Assembly (NCBI RefSeq): GCF_001953875.1
Contig: NZ_MQUR01000009.1
Span: 1 to 64,000, forward strand
Length of the DNA: 64,000 bases
Direction of reading: 5' to 3'
Origin: Streptomyces amritsarensis
GTDB taxonomy: Bacteria > Actinomycetota > Actinomycetes > Streptomycetales > Streptomycetaceae
Both the position numbers and the translations under genes were made by a program. The notes beneath the pieces were generated by a model. It saw nothing but the letters and a program-made list of their open reading frames with translations, did no database searches and had not been told where the DNA came from. Positions 35,698-42,982 of this stretch are shown here, piece after piece (the first letter of the stretch is position 1; each line of letters begins with the position of its first letter).

Positions 35698-36969
35698 TCA
35701 GACAAAGAGCTCGAGTTGTTCCAACTCCTTCTGCTCTTCCGGGAATAGCGCTTGCCCAGACATCTCCTTCGACTTAAGCCGAGCCCTCCTCTTGCGTGCG
35801 TCGACCGCCATAGGAGATCTCGTATTCCGCATCCCAAATGCAGGCGTCAATAGGATTTCGTCAGGCTTGCCAGCAATCACCTTTTCGTAATCTTCCCTGG
35901 TCAGCATGAACGGCTCACCATGACCAGGCTGCGGCACGTGATAGATCCTGCCATGATCTGCCGCCTGACAAACCAAGGGACTGTGCGTGGTGACGATGAA
36001 CTGCACGAGGGGGAAATGCCTCTTAAGCCAGAACCCGATCTCCCGCTGCCACGCTGGGTGCAGATGCGAGTCCACCTCGTCGATAATGACAACTCCTGGA
36101 CGATCCACGAAATACGTACCATCTTCTCTCTGCCGAATAAGATCAACAGAGCCGTAAACGTCAACCATATGACGAAAGATATCGATTAGCATTGCGAGAG
36201 CCGATCGATACCCTTCACTCATATCCGACAACGGCATGCGCCGTCCTGCGGCATCATTAATCCAGATTCCATCACTGTCGATGCCCGAGATGCTAACTCC
36301 CTCTCGGAGGAAGTCATCTCCGATGAGCTGAAGGAGACGGTCCAGGGTTTCAGTCTCAGTTTCCTTCGATTCGAGCTTCTTGTAGTTAAGCTGCTTCACC
36401 CACTGCTCACACTCCCCGAGCGTGGCATCTTCCTTGAACAGCGTGGCGAATTTAGGGATCCTCCCCGGGATCACCATGAGGCGCTGCGCTTCCGGGCTAC
36501 TGCCATACAGTCTGCGAAATGGACCGTATCCGAGAGTGAACCAGCCCGCAGTACCTGGCGCCCACGGGCCATTAACCGCACTCTTCTTCTTATTCCGAAA
36601 GATATCGGCAGGCTCCATTAGCCATGCATTATTACTCTTCACAAACTCCACTTCAGCCCAAAATGTACTTTGGACTGGAAATCCACCCTTGGCACTCTTG
36701 TCGTATTCATGGTTTGGTTTCACCTCAACCGAGATGGACCCGGATTCCTCCCCTTCGGTAACCCAGCCGCGAAATTCCGGAACCAGGGCCCTTGAGTCAC
36801 CAGGACCCAAAAGCGCCAAAGTGATTGATTTGAGGAATGCAGTCTTCCCGGATCCGTTGTCCCCAGTGATTACACACCAGCCGGGGTAGCTTTCCCCATC
36901 TGGGCAAAGTTCCAGATCGGCTTCCGTAAAACTTTTTACGTTCTTGAGAACTACCCTCTTAATGTACAC
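35698..36969 (-). CDS. ptuA: AAA/ABC-type ATPase, PtuA-like (Septu-type defence)
   Basis: A 423-residue SMC/RecF-type ATPase from a GTG preceded by AGGTGA. Walker A is GDNGSGKT (36-43), the ABC signature SDMSEGYRSA (about 248-257), Walker B VVIIDEVDSH with Asp297-Glu298, and the H-loop His329 in VTTHSPL. There is no long coiled coil and no TOPRIM domain, which argues against OLD nucleases and fits PtuA. It is paired with an HNH gene. Base composition is near 53-55% GC, far below the chromosome. The 5' region at 36970-37095 probably holds the promoter. Confidence 0.75.
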   Translation of the reverse strand: MYIKRVVLKNVKSFTEADLELCPDGESYPGWCVITGDNGSGKTAFLKSITLALLGPGDSRALVPEFRGWVTEGEESGSISVEVKPNHEYDKSAKGGFPVQSTFWAEVEFVKSNNAWLMEPADIFRNKKKSAVNGPWAPGTAGWFTLGYGPFRRLYGSSPEAQRLMVIPGRIPKFATLFKEDATLGECEQWVKQLNYKKLESKETETETLDRLLQLIGDDFLREGVSISGIDSDGIWINDAAGRRMPLSDMSEGYRSALAMLIDIFRHMVDVYGSVDLIRQREDGTYFVDRPGVVIIDEVDSHLHPAWQREIGFWLKRHFPLVQFIVTTHSPLVCQAADHGRIYHVPQPGHGEPFMLTREDYEKVIAGKPDEILLTPAFGMRNTRSPMAVDARKRRARLKSKEMSGQALFPEEQKELEQLELFV

Positions 36970-37516
36970 CGATCACCTATTCTGCGTAGGAAAGCTTCAC
37001 CGCCACCATGCCTGCCTAGGCTCTATCTTCCCTCCTCTGATGTCACTCGGTCCATAGTTGAACGACTCATCGGGTGGCCAAGTCTTCGATACTCACTACC
37101 AGCTGAGCCGCTGCTGGTCCCGGTTCAGCTGGGGGGCTGATCCGGGGTGCGGGTTGCCTCGCGAGGCGTAGATCGGCACGAAGCCGATAGAGGCAAGGAA
37201 ATCCGCTCCCCAAACAGTGGACGAGGTGGCGGTCCCGAAGGCGTGATCGGCGGCTCCCAGGAGCTGACGAACAGTCGGATCTGACCGGCGGGAAGAGAGG
37301 CCCATGCCAGCGCGGGCCGCAGATCTCGTCGCCGCAGGACGCGAAGACGGACGCTGTTAGGAGGTCTAGGTGCGTGATCTCGTAGACGCTTCTAGACGTT
37401 GTGGGCTCCGCAGCCGTGGGCTCCTGAGCGGCCCGACTAGGTCTGGGCCGCTCAGTTGAATAGCGCGAGCTCCTGCTAGCTGGGCCGAGTCAGCGGTTCA
37501 TCGTAGGCGGACCGGG
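36970..37516. other. Gap of about 550 bp between the Septu-like pair and the small-gene operon
   Basis: The first 120 bases are lower in GC and probably carry the ptuA promoter. A 69-codon minus-strand frame at 37096-37305 shows no recognisable motif or good ribosome-binding site and may be a remnant. The right part contains the hairpin at 37424-37455. I see no other gene. Confidence 0.5.
37424..37455 (-). terminator. Hairpin terminator of the small-gene/GntR operon
   Basis: An 11-base perfect stem, ctgagcggccc (37424-37434) and gggccgctcag (37445-37455), with a ten-base loop, about 60 bases past the last stop of the leftward operon. Confidence 0.75.
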
Positions 37517-37804
37517 CTACGCGCGGGGCAGGCGGTGGCCGCGGCTGGTTGCTACGCGGAGCGCGTCCTGCAGGGCGCCAGTCAGATCTGTTGCCAGGAG
37601 GCGGAGTTCTTCCAGATTCGAGTCTGCATCGGCGAGTACTTCCGCAGCGTGGGCCAGCAGCTCGGACCCCAAACCGAGTTGAATCTCTTCGGTGTTGTCG
37701 GCGAGGCGCGACAGGTAGCCGGCGGGGGTGTCGGCACTCAGGTAGCAGGGCTTGTCGTCGGGGCCAGACCACGGGAGAAGGCGCAGTTCGTTGCTCTCGG
37801 TCAT
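37517..37804 (-). CDS. Hypothetical protein downstream of the GntR pseudogene
   Basis: A 95-residue protein: MTESNELRLLPWSG, GPDDKPCYLSADTPAGYLSRLAD, then a helical C-terminal half (LLAHAAEVLADADSNLEEL). Its start overlaps the stop of the GntR gene by four bases, so it is the last gene of that operon. Such proteins often follow GntR genes in Streptomyces genomic islands. Function unknown. Confidence 0.7.
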   Translation of the reverse strand: MTESNELRLLPWSGPDDKPCYLSADTPAGYLSRLADNTEEIQLGLGSELLAHAAEVLADADSNLEELRLLATDLTGALQDALRVATSRGHRLPRA

Positions 37805-38530
37805 GCCTTCGAGCTCCTCTCCTCGGCGACGCGGGTGGTGAAGAGGGCGTCTGCTCGGTCTCCAGGGAGAACGAAGAGGGCTGCCTCGACCACGCGGCCG
37901 GTGGCGTCGGTCGCCACGCGGATGAGTGAGAGGACCGCCAAGGAAGAGCTGATTCGGAGGATCGCTGCTTCCTCCTGGGTCGGGAGGCGAGCGCTAACGC
38001 GCTCTCGGACTTCGGACAGTGGCGGGCGGCGGTCTGCCAGGGCTGCGGTTATCTGCTCGGGCAGGGGTGGAGCGGCCGGCGCGAGGTCGTGAGGTACGTA
38101 GGTGTAAGCCAGGCTGTGGGGCGCCTTCCCCTCGTGGGTGGTGAAGAGGATTTCGGTCAGGGGCGTCCGGGGCGGCACACCCAGCAAGGTGGTCAGGTGG
38201 CTGGGCGCCTCGATGTTCGTGGTGCGGGCCGTCATTCGTAAGGGTGCGGAGAACGGAGTCCAGGGCACCAGTGCAGCCGTCCCACCGGTGTACGTGATCC
38301 GGCGGACGGGGCGGCTGACAAAGTTGCCGTTGCCGTGGATCTTCTCGACCAGGCCTTCGCCTTGGAGGAGCGCGAGGGCGTTTCGAAGGGGTTGATGTGC
38401 TGACCGTGTAGTGGGTGGCGAGTTCAGCCTCCGAGGGGAGGCGTTCGCCAGCTTTGAGATTGCCCGACGAGATCTGGTGACGGAGGTCGTCGGCGATGGT
38501 GTGGCGGCGAGAGGGCACAGGGGTCGTCAC
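37801..38530 (-). pseudogene. GntR-family regulator broken by a one-base frameshift
   Basis: From the GTG at 38530 the winged helix reads RRHTIADDLRHQISSG and LPSEAELATHYTVSTST, then the frame fails. After skipping one base in the run gggg at 38388-38391 (cccc on the coding strand) it continues LRNALALLQGEGLVEKIHGNG, NFVSRPVRRITYTG and a UTRA domain (TEILFTTHEGKAPHSLAYTYVP) to the stop at 37801. So one extra C has split an otherwise intact gene of about 242 codons. It could be a true mutation or a sequencing error in a homopolymer. It overlaps its neighbours by four bases at each end. Confidence 0.85.
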
Positions 38531-38751
38531 CACTTCCTCATCAGCCGGAGAGCGATGAGGCGGCTGCGCGCGTGCATCGTCAGCACCTCGCCCGACTCGA
38601 AGAACACCCGCTTGGCGCCGGCAGGGAGCTGGACGAGGTCGGTGACGCGGCACGGCTGGCCGCCGATCTGGATGACGTCACCGCGTTGCACGCTGATTGA
38701 GGTGATCTCGATGTGGCCTGCGAGCGCGCCTCTGGGCGCCCAGCCGCTCAA
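38527..38751 (-). CDS. Small hypothetical protein upstream of the GntR pseudogene
   Basis: About 74 residues from a TTG at 38751, with AGGTG five bases upstream and a TTGA overlap with the previous stop. The sequence GHIEITSISVQRGDVIQIGG, QPCRVTDLVQLPAGAKRVFF and ESGEVLTMHARSRLIALR looks like a compact beta-rich domain, perhaps an SH3-like or translation-factor-KOW-like barrel; that is only a structural guess. It ends overlapping the GntR start (38527-38530). Confidence 0.65.
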   Translation of the reverse strand: MSGWAPRGALAGHIEITSISVQRGDVIQIGGQPCRVTDLVQLPAGAKRVFFESGEVLTMHARSRLIALRLMRKW

Positions 38752-38990
38752 GGGTTCACCTGCCGCGGGGTCGGCGCAGCGTCCGGGGCGTGGCAGGAAC
38801 AGTCGCAGGCCTCGTAGATCACAGGGACGCCGACGGGTGCGGTGGAGGGGGACGACTGGGCGCACTCCGAGTGCGTGCCAATCGCGCATGAGCTCGACCG
38901 GTAGGCGGCGCTCGTGGGCGGCGCAGGTGGGGGTGCCGGGAGGTGTCGCCCACTGGTGCGGGCGGTGGTGGGGCCCATACGGTTGTGCAC
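38748..38990 (-). CDS. Small cysteine-rich hypothetical protein
   Basis: An 80-residue protein: a Pro/Ala N-terminus, then SSCAIGTHSECAQSS and PVIYEACDCSCHAPD, a cysteine/histidine arrangement (C-x7-C ... C-x-C-x-C-H) that could bind zinc. Similar short proteins occur in Streptomyces genomic islands next to GntR genes. It overlaps the following gene by four bases and starts 13 bases after the stop of the preceding one. Confidence 0.65.
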   Translation of the reverse strand: MHNRMGPTTARTSGRHLPAPPPAPPTSAAYRSSSCAIGTHSECAQSSPSTAPVGVPVIYEACDCSCHAPDAAPTPRQVNP

Positions 38991-39002
38991 GCTGATCAGC
39001 TC

Positions 39003-39281
39003 CTATCGCTGACGGCCAGGTCCCCGGACATCGCCCGTCGCGGGGACCGCTTCGTTTACGGCGGCCCAGAGGGTGCGGCCGGTCAAGCTGCTGGCGAAGA
39101 GGCCGAATCGGTCGGCCTCTGCCACGACTTCCAGGACCTCCTGCCACGATTCGGCGGGCAGCGCTTCCGGTACCTCCACTTCGATCGATGTGTACGTGCT
39201 GTGCGGCTCCACGCGCGTGGCCAGCCCGAGGGCCGACAGGCGGGCGGCGAGGTCCTCGGCCCTTGATTCCGATGCGGGCAC
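39003..39281 (-). CDS. Small hypothetical protein, first gene of the leftward operon
   Basis: A 92-residue protein: SRAEDLAARLSALGLATRVE, HSTYTSIEVEVPEALPAESW, VLEVVAEADRFGLFASSLTG and RTLWAAVNEAVP. The alternation of helix and strand suggests a small alpha/beta domain. It is divergent from the GntR gene at 39358 and shares the two palindromic operators between them, so that regulator probably controls the operon it heads. Function unknown. Confidence 0.7.
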   Translation of the reverse strand: MPASESRAEDLAARLSALGLATRVEPHSTYTSIEVEVPEALPAESWQEVLEVVAEADRFGLFASSLTGRTLWAAVNEAVPATGDVRGPGRQR

Positions 39282-39317
39282 AGGGCCTCCGTCGCCGTTT
39301 GAACACGTTGAGTGAAG

Positions 39318-39348
39318 CTAGTTAACTAGATTAGAGCTAGTGGACTAG
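39318..39348. promoter_or_regulatory. Tandem palindromic operators between divergent genes
   Basis: CTAGTTAACTAG (39318-39329) and CTAGTGGACTAG (39337-39348) share the form CTAGTnnACTAG, with centres 19 bases apart. They fill the 76-base space between the leftward operon and the GntR gene and are the likely binding sites of that GntR protein. Confidence 0.8.
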
Positions 39349-39357
39349 ATTTTCCAC

Positions 39358-40113
39358 ATGCCTGAGCAGCCGCCTTATCTCCGCATCGCCGACGTCCTGC
39401 GGCAGCGGATCGCGGAGCACGTGTGGACCGCCGGGGATCGGCTTCCTTCACGTGCTCAGATCGCCGAGGAGTGTGGTGTGGGCGAGAACGTCGTGCGCAG
39501 GGCGCAGGAGTTGCTGATCTCCCAGGGAGTGCTGGAGGGCCGCGCGGGGTCGGGCACGTACGTCGCCGAGCCTCGTCGGCGTGTGCGGGTCGTACGGTCC
39601 TCCGCTCGCGAGCAGCCAGGTGGTTCCCCGTTCCGGGCGGACATGCAGGCCCTCGGGAAGCAGGGCAACTGGGAAAGCCGGACCGAAGCGAAGGTGCCGG
39701 CACCGGGTGAGATCGCTGCCCGGCTTGGGATTGCGGAGGGTGAGCTGTGTGTCCGGACCGTTTACGAGTTCCTCGCTGATGGTCGGCCCGTGCAGTTGTC
39801 GACGAGTTGGGAGCCGTACGGGCTCACGGCCGGGACGCTTGTCGTCCTGCCGGAAGGTGGACCGCACGCCGGCGTGGGGGTAGTGAACCGGATGGCTGCG
39901 ATCGGGATCACCGTCAGCCATGCCGTGGAGCAGCCGGAGCCGCGGCAGGCGACGACCGAGGAGGCATCGCTCCTCGGAATCCAGAAGGCCGCTCTGGTCA
40001 CCCACATCCGACGGACGTACTACAGCGACCAGGGACAGCCCGTGGAGACGGCCGACATCGTCATCCCCGCCGCGTTGTGCGAGATCGTCTACGAGATCCC
40101 TGTAGACCGTTAG
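39358..40113 (+). CDS. GntR-family transcriptional regulator with UTRA domain
   Basis: A 251-residue regulator. The winged helix is in residues about 5-75 (PPYLRIADVLRQRIAEH, LPSRAQIAEECGVGENVVRRA, GRAGSGTYVAEP) and a UTRA effector domain follows (VRTVYEFLADGRPVQLSTSWEPY, HIRRTYYSDQGQPVETADIVIP). It probably binds the CTAGTnnACTAG sites immediately upstream and regulates itself and the divergent operon. It is the third GntR-type gene in the element, counting the frameshifted one. Confidence 0.9.
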   Translation: MPEQPPYLRIADVLRQRIAEHVWTAGDRLPSRAQIAEECGVGENVVRRAQELLISQGVLEGRAGSGTYVAEPRRRVRVVRSSAREQPGGSPFRADMQALGKQGNWESRTEAKVPAPGEIAARLGIAEGELCVRTVYEFLADGRPVQLSTSWEPYGLTAGTLVVLPEGGPHAGVGVVNRMAAIGITVSHAVEQPEPRQATTEEASLLGIQKAALVTHIRRTYYSDQGQPVETADIVIPAALCEIVYEIPVDR

Positions 40114-40142
40114 AGCGACTGGCGGAAAGGGAGAGGAACGCT

Positions 40143-40412
40143 GTGGATGCGGAGCGAACGGCCCGCATAGCCGAACTGGCTGCGACGGCAGGGCGCGTGT
40201 GGGCGGAGAACCACGACGGCGCGGCTCTCCAGGCGTTCTTGAAGGAGATCGGCTGCGACGGTGTCGATGCGGTCATGGTGACCAGACAGGTGGTCGGATG
40301 CAGCCTCGGCGAGGCTCAGGAGATGTTCCTCACCGCGCCCTGCCGGGCTGCGGAGCTTGCATCCCACAATGCGTTCATGGAGGGGCTTGAGCGGGCTCAG
40401 GGCGACCTCTGA
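40143..40412 (+). CDS. Hypothetical protein after the GntR gene
   Basis: From the GTG at 40143, preceded by GGGAGAGG, the protein has 89 residues: DAERTARIAELAATAGRVWA, NHDGAALQAFLKEIGCDGVD, MVTRQVVGCSLGEAQEMFL. It is mostly helical, of the type seen in small all-helical domains; no family is recognised. It lies 29 bases after the GntR stop and is probably co-transcribed. Confidence 0.65.
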   Translation: MDAERTARIAELAATAGRVWAENHDGAALQAFLKEIGCDGVDAVMVTRQVVGCSLGEAQEMFLTAPCRAAELASHNAFMEGLERAQGDL

Positions 40413-40428
40413 CCCGCCGAGCGAACTG

Positions 40429-40785
40429 CTACTGGGGTGCGCGCCGCTCGGGCCGCCGTCCGCCGATGCAAGCCACCAGTTCGCTGCCGTCTTCGGTGAG
40501 GAAGAGCTGGTAGCTCCAGGAGCTGTCGACAGCTGTGATCTTCCCTGTGCGGATCGGCTGGGTGCGCTCGCGGAGCAGTTGCACCGCTCTTTCCCAACCC
40601 AGGAGCTCTATCCCTCTTCGCTGGAACGACCTACGTCGGCTCTCATAGCCCCGGGCGTAGTCCTCGGAGGACAACCCCACGCCCTCCCACACGACATAGT
40701 CGGCGCCATCGACGAGGGCGGCCAGGGCAGCTTTCGATGCCTCGTCGTCGCCGGCCAGCAGCCGCATCAGCTCATGCCGTTCCAT
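40429..40785 (-). CDS. Hypothetical protein near the right end of the element
   Basis: From the ATG at 40785, with GGGGAGGG six bases upstream, the protein has 118 residues: MERHELMRLLAGDDEASKAA, DYVVWEGVGLSSEDYARGYE, ERAVQLLRERTQPIRTGKIT, SSWSYQLFLTEDGSELVACI. It has an alpha/beta look but no known motif. It is convergent with the preceding gene and divergent from the next. Confidence 0.65.
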   Translation of the reverse strand: MERHELMRLLAGDDEASKAALAALVDGADYVVWEGVGLSSEDYARGYESRRRSFQRRGIELLGWERAVQLLRERTQPIRTGKITAVDSSWSYQLFLTEDGSELVACIGGRRPERRAPQ

Positions 40786-40854
40786 GGTCAGCCCTCCCCG
40801 CCTGAATCCTGCTGGAGCGCGGCAGGGCAACGCAACGCCGTTATGGTCCTCAAC

Positions 40855-41055
40855 ATGACCAGCAACGCGCCGACCTGTCCTGAGTGCAGCCAGGCCATGA
40901 AGTTCGGCGGATTCGTGCTCTGCCGCCGGGAGGACGACGGCGAACGGGTCTGCCGTTCGCTGTGGAAGTGCCCTGCTCGACATGTCTGGTGGCATTGGGC
41001 CGACCGGCCGGACGAGGCGCTGGAGGCGTGCCCGATGCCGGAGATGTTTCTCTGA
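40855..41055 (+). CDS. Small zinc-ribbon protein at the right end of the element
   Basis: A 66-residue protein starting MTSNAPTCPECSQAMKFGGF. Metal ligands are likely CPEC near the N-terminus, a single Cys in VLCRREDDGERVC and CP in the WKCPARHVWWHWADRP stretch. The aromatic end (HVWWHW) is distinctive. An in-frame ATG at 40843 is an alternative start. It is the last gene before attR. Function unknown. Confidence 0.6.
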   Translation: MTSNAPTCPECSQAMKFGGFVLCRREDDGERVCRSLWKCPARHVWWHWADRPDEALEACPMPEMFL

Positions 41056-41191
41056 CGTCCGTGTCTGCCCGCGTGCCCTTCGTGTGCCCGATCAGGCGGC
41101 GAGCAGCGGGAAATAGCGGTCAACAGCGGTGGGCGCTCGGCTCGCGTGCAGGTCAGAGGCTTGCCAGGTCGGATCTCCCGCGCGTACGCGA

Positions 41192-41235
41192 TCTTCCAAA
41201 CTAGCTACGCGGGTTCGATTCCCGTCGCCCGCTCT
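41192..41235 (+). repeat. attR core, 44 bp (chromosomal 3' part of tRNA-Gly)
   Basis: Identical to attL at 26687-26730. This is the original 3' end of the chromosomal tRNA gene, cut from its 5' half by the element, and is not itself a functional tRNA gene. Confidence 0.95.
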
Positions 41236-41243
41236 GAAGCACG

Positions 41244-41282
41244 AAGGGCCAGGTCAGAGGATGTTTCCTCCGCCTGGCCCTT
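41244..41282 (+). terminator. Original chromosomal tRNA-Gly terminator
   Basis: The arms aagggccagg and cctggccctt (41244-41253 and 41273-41282) with inner gagga/tcctc pairing form the hairpin that would have ended the tRNA transcript before integration. Compare 26740-26776. The remainder of 41283-41479 shows no gene. Confidence 0.8.
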
Positions 41283-41479
41283 GGTCATTCCCGGGGCCGG
41301 CATCAGCGCCGCCCATCCGTGTGCGCCGGCGCCGGAGCCCGTCCCGCGCCGTAGGTGGCCCCGCTGCCGGGGCAGCCGGGGCAACGCTGGGCGAGCGCAT
41401 GGTCGGGCGGCTGGCCCGCGGGGCCGGTGGGGCCGGGAAAACGCTGGTGGGGTGGGTTGGTGGGGCGGACCATGGCCCC

Positions 41480-42355
41480 ATGACACTGACCGTTTGGGTT
41501 GACGACTGGCAGATGCAGTGCTGCGGCGAGGACTTCGCGCCGGGGGACGTCGTGTCGTGGCAGCTCCTGGAGGCCGATCCGGAGGACTACGCCGATGTCG
41601 TCGGCGAGGATCTGGCGGCCGGGATCGACTTCCACGAGGAGCACCACGGCGGGGGCGAGGGGGCTCCCACCGCTCTGGAGGTGCTGACGGTCAACGAGGT
41701 GCACTGCCAGTTGGCGGTGCCCGCGGGGAGTGCGGAACGCATGCACCGCCCCGTCCCCGGTTCGACCGTGCTGGTTGCGGCCGAGAAGGCCGACGGGTGG
41801 GCGAAGGAGCGGCCGGGCGTCCGGTTCTCCGGCTATCTGGTGACCGCCCGGCGCGTCGCCGACGCGTTCGCGGAGCCGCCGTACGGCGGGACCGCCGAGA
41901 ACGCCGCCGCCTTCCGGGGAACGCGCTCCGGGCTCCGCGGGGCCGGATTCCGGGCCGCCCCGGTACGTGCAGGGACGGCGAGCCGGTCCGCGTGGCCTCC
42001 GGCCACCCGCTGGTGGCAGGAACCGGCCCCGAGCCCGTCCCCGCGGATTCGCCGCGGGCAGGGCGTCGCACGGAGTCGGCCCGCGGTCCGGCTCGGCGGT
42101 GGCGGGGCCGGGCGGGTGCCGGAGGATCGGCCGGGGGGCGAGGGCCGGGGCTCTATGGCGTCATGGCGCCGGGTCTCAGAGCTTGATGTTGGCGATCATC
42201 GTGGCCAGCGAGTTGAGGAAACGGTTCACGTCGTCCGCGATCGAGCTGGACGCCAGGAAGAAGCCGAAGAGGGCCGCGACGATGGCGGGGCCCGTCTTGA
42301 TGTGGTTGCCGCGGATCAGCACCACCAGGATGACCCCCAACAGAACCACCACTGA
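41480..42355 (+). CDS. DUF6578 domain-containing protein, 3' end uncertain
   Basis: The ATG at 41480 opens a frame with the DUF6578 start MTLTVWVDDWQMQCCGEDFAPG, followed by DFHEEHHGG, VNEVHCQLAVPAG, HPVPGS-like RPVPGSTVLVA and VRFSGYLVTA. Members normally end about there, near residue 140-180. This frame runs on to 291 residues, but beyond about 41940 the composition looks like an out-of-frame reading and it overlaps the small gene on the other strand at 42176. A frameshift or lost stop is likely, so trust only roughly 41480-41950. Function unknown. Confidence 0.55.
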   Translation: MTLTVWVDDWQMQCCGEDFAPGDVVSWQLLEADPEDYADVVGEDLAAGIDFHEEHHGGGEGAPTALEVLTVNEVHCQLAVPAGSAERMHRPVPGSTVLVAAEKADGWAKERPGVRFSGYLVTARRVADAFAEPPYGGTAENAAAFRGTRSGLRGAGFRAAPVRAGTASRSAWPPATRWWQEPAPSPSPRIRRGQGVARSRPAVRLGGGGAGRVPEDRPGGEGRGSMASWRRVSELDVGDHRGQRVEETVHVVRDRAGRQEEAEEGRDDGGARLDVVAADQHHQDDPQQNHH

Positions 42356-42370
42356 CAGCGAAATGGCCAC
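42176..42370 (-). CDS. Small membrane protein of unknown function
   Basis: A 64-residue protein, MAISLSVVVLLGVILVVLIR then GNHIKTGPAIVAALFGFFLASSSIADD, with two hydrophobic helices and a short helical end (VNRFLNSLATMIANIKL). It resembles small conserved Streptomyces membrane proteins and also phage/island-type hydrophobic proteins. It overlaps the doubtful 3' end of the DUF6578 frame. Confidence 0.75.
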   Translation of the reverse strand: MAISLSVVVLLGVILVVLIRGNHIKTGPAIVAALFGFFLASSSIADDVNRFLNSLATMIANIKL

Positions 42371-42526
42371 TTCTGATCACACCTTCGGTCGTCCCCTGGT
42401 CGGCCGGGGGCGCAACGGCCGGGAATGCCCCCACATGGACCATCCTCCCACCAACGGGCCGCAGTCATACGCCCCGTGACGAAAGGCCATCGTCCCGCCG
42501 TCGCGCACCGCGTGGGGCGAGGGGGC

Positions 42527-42982
42527 TCAGGGGGCGGTGAGCCCCAGGAGGGAACGGACATACGCGTACTTCGCGGACAGCCGCTCGCGGGTGGGGCCGT
42601 CGAGCACGGCGAGGCGTGCGGGGTCGGCGTTGTGGGCGAGGTCGGCCTCCTTGACGAGGAGGGCGCCCGGGGTGGCCAGGATGCGGGCCGCGTAACGCTC
42701 GACCGGCTCGCCGGGGCGCTTGGTGACGGCGAGGACCATGTCCTTGACGGACTGCGCGAGAGCGGCGGAATCCAGCCAGGTGAGGCTGAGCGCCTCGTCC
42801 TCGATCGCGTCGTGCAGCCAGGCCGCCGCCTGCTGTTCGGGGCTGCCGCCGCGCACGCGTACGCCCTCGGCGACGGCCGCGAGGTGCTCGGCGTACGGCC
42901 TGCCGGCCTTGTCGGTCCGGCCCTCGTGCGCCTCGCGCGCCAGGGCCTCGACCTCCAGGAGGGTCAGCGGACTGCCGGTCAT
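42527..42982 (-). CDS. Small HD-domain hydrolase, RelA/SpoT-hydrolase-like
   Basis: A 151-residue protein with metal ligands of the RSH-type HD domain: PYAEHLAAVAE (first His), AAAWLHDAIEDE (His-Asp) and VKEADLAHNADPARL, which matches the VKLADRLHN block of SpoT/Mesh1. So it may cleave ppGpp-like or other nucleotide pyrophosphates, but the substrate is unproven. Its ATG overlaps the stop of the PLP-decarboxylase gene (ATGA), so the two are co-translated. Confidence 0.85.
   Translation of the reverse strand: MTGSPLTLLEVEALAREAHEGRTDKAGRPYAEHLAAVAEGVRVRGGSPEQQAAAWLHDAIEDEALSLTWLDSAALAQSVKDMVLAVTKRPGEPVERYAARILATPGALLVKEADLAHNADPARLAVLDGPTRERLSAKYAYVRSLLGLTAP

Larger units (their letters stand above)
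26687..41235. mobile_element. Actinomycete integrative and conjugative element (AICE), pSAM2-like, about 14.5 kb
   Basis: The borders are 44-base direct repeats matching the 3' part of tRNA-Gly. Inside, in AICE order, are integrase, Xis, RepSA-like initiator, Spd-type proteins, TraB-like translocase, a regulatory protein, a KorSA-like GntR repressor and a Pif-like Nudix gene, then cargo (Septu-like pair, two more GntR-type genes, small unknowns). Such elements excise, replicate by rolling circle and move as double-stranded DNA through TraB. All backbone genes look intact, so the element may still be mobile. Cargo at about 35-37 kb has visibly lower GC than its surroundings. Confidence 0.93.

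Noticed and set aside
35698..36969. OLD-family nuclease (Gabija-like) for the ATPase
   Set aside because: There is no TOPRIM domain after the ATPase and the partner is an HNH protein, not a UvrD-type helicase.
37096..37305. 69-codon minus-strand gene
   Set aside because: No motif, weak ribosome-binding site and no coding-type neighbours; noted only as a possible remnant.
41192..41235. A second tRNA-Gly gene at the right border
   Set aside because: Only the 3' part of the cloverleaf is present; it is the attR remnant.
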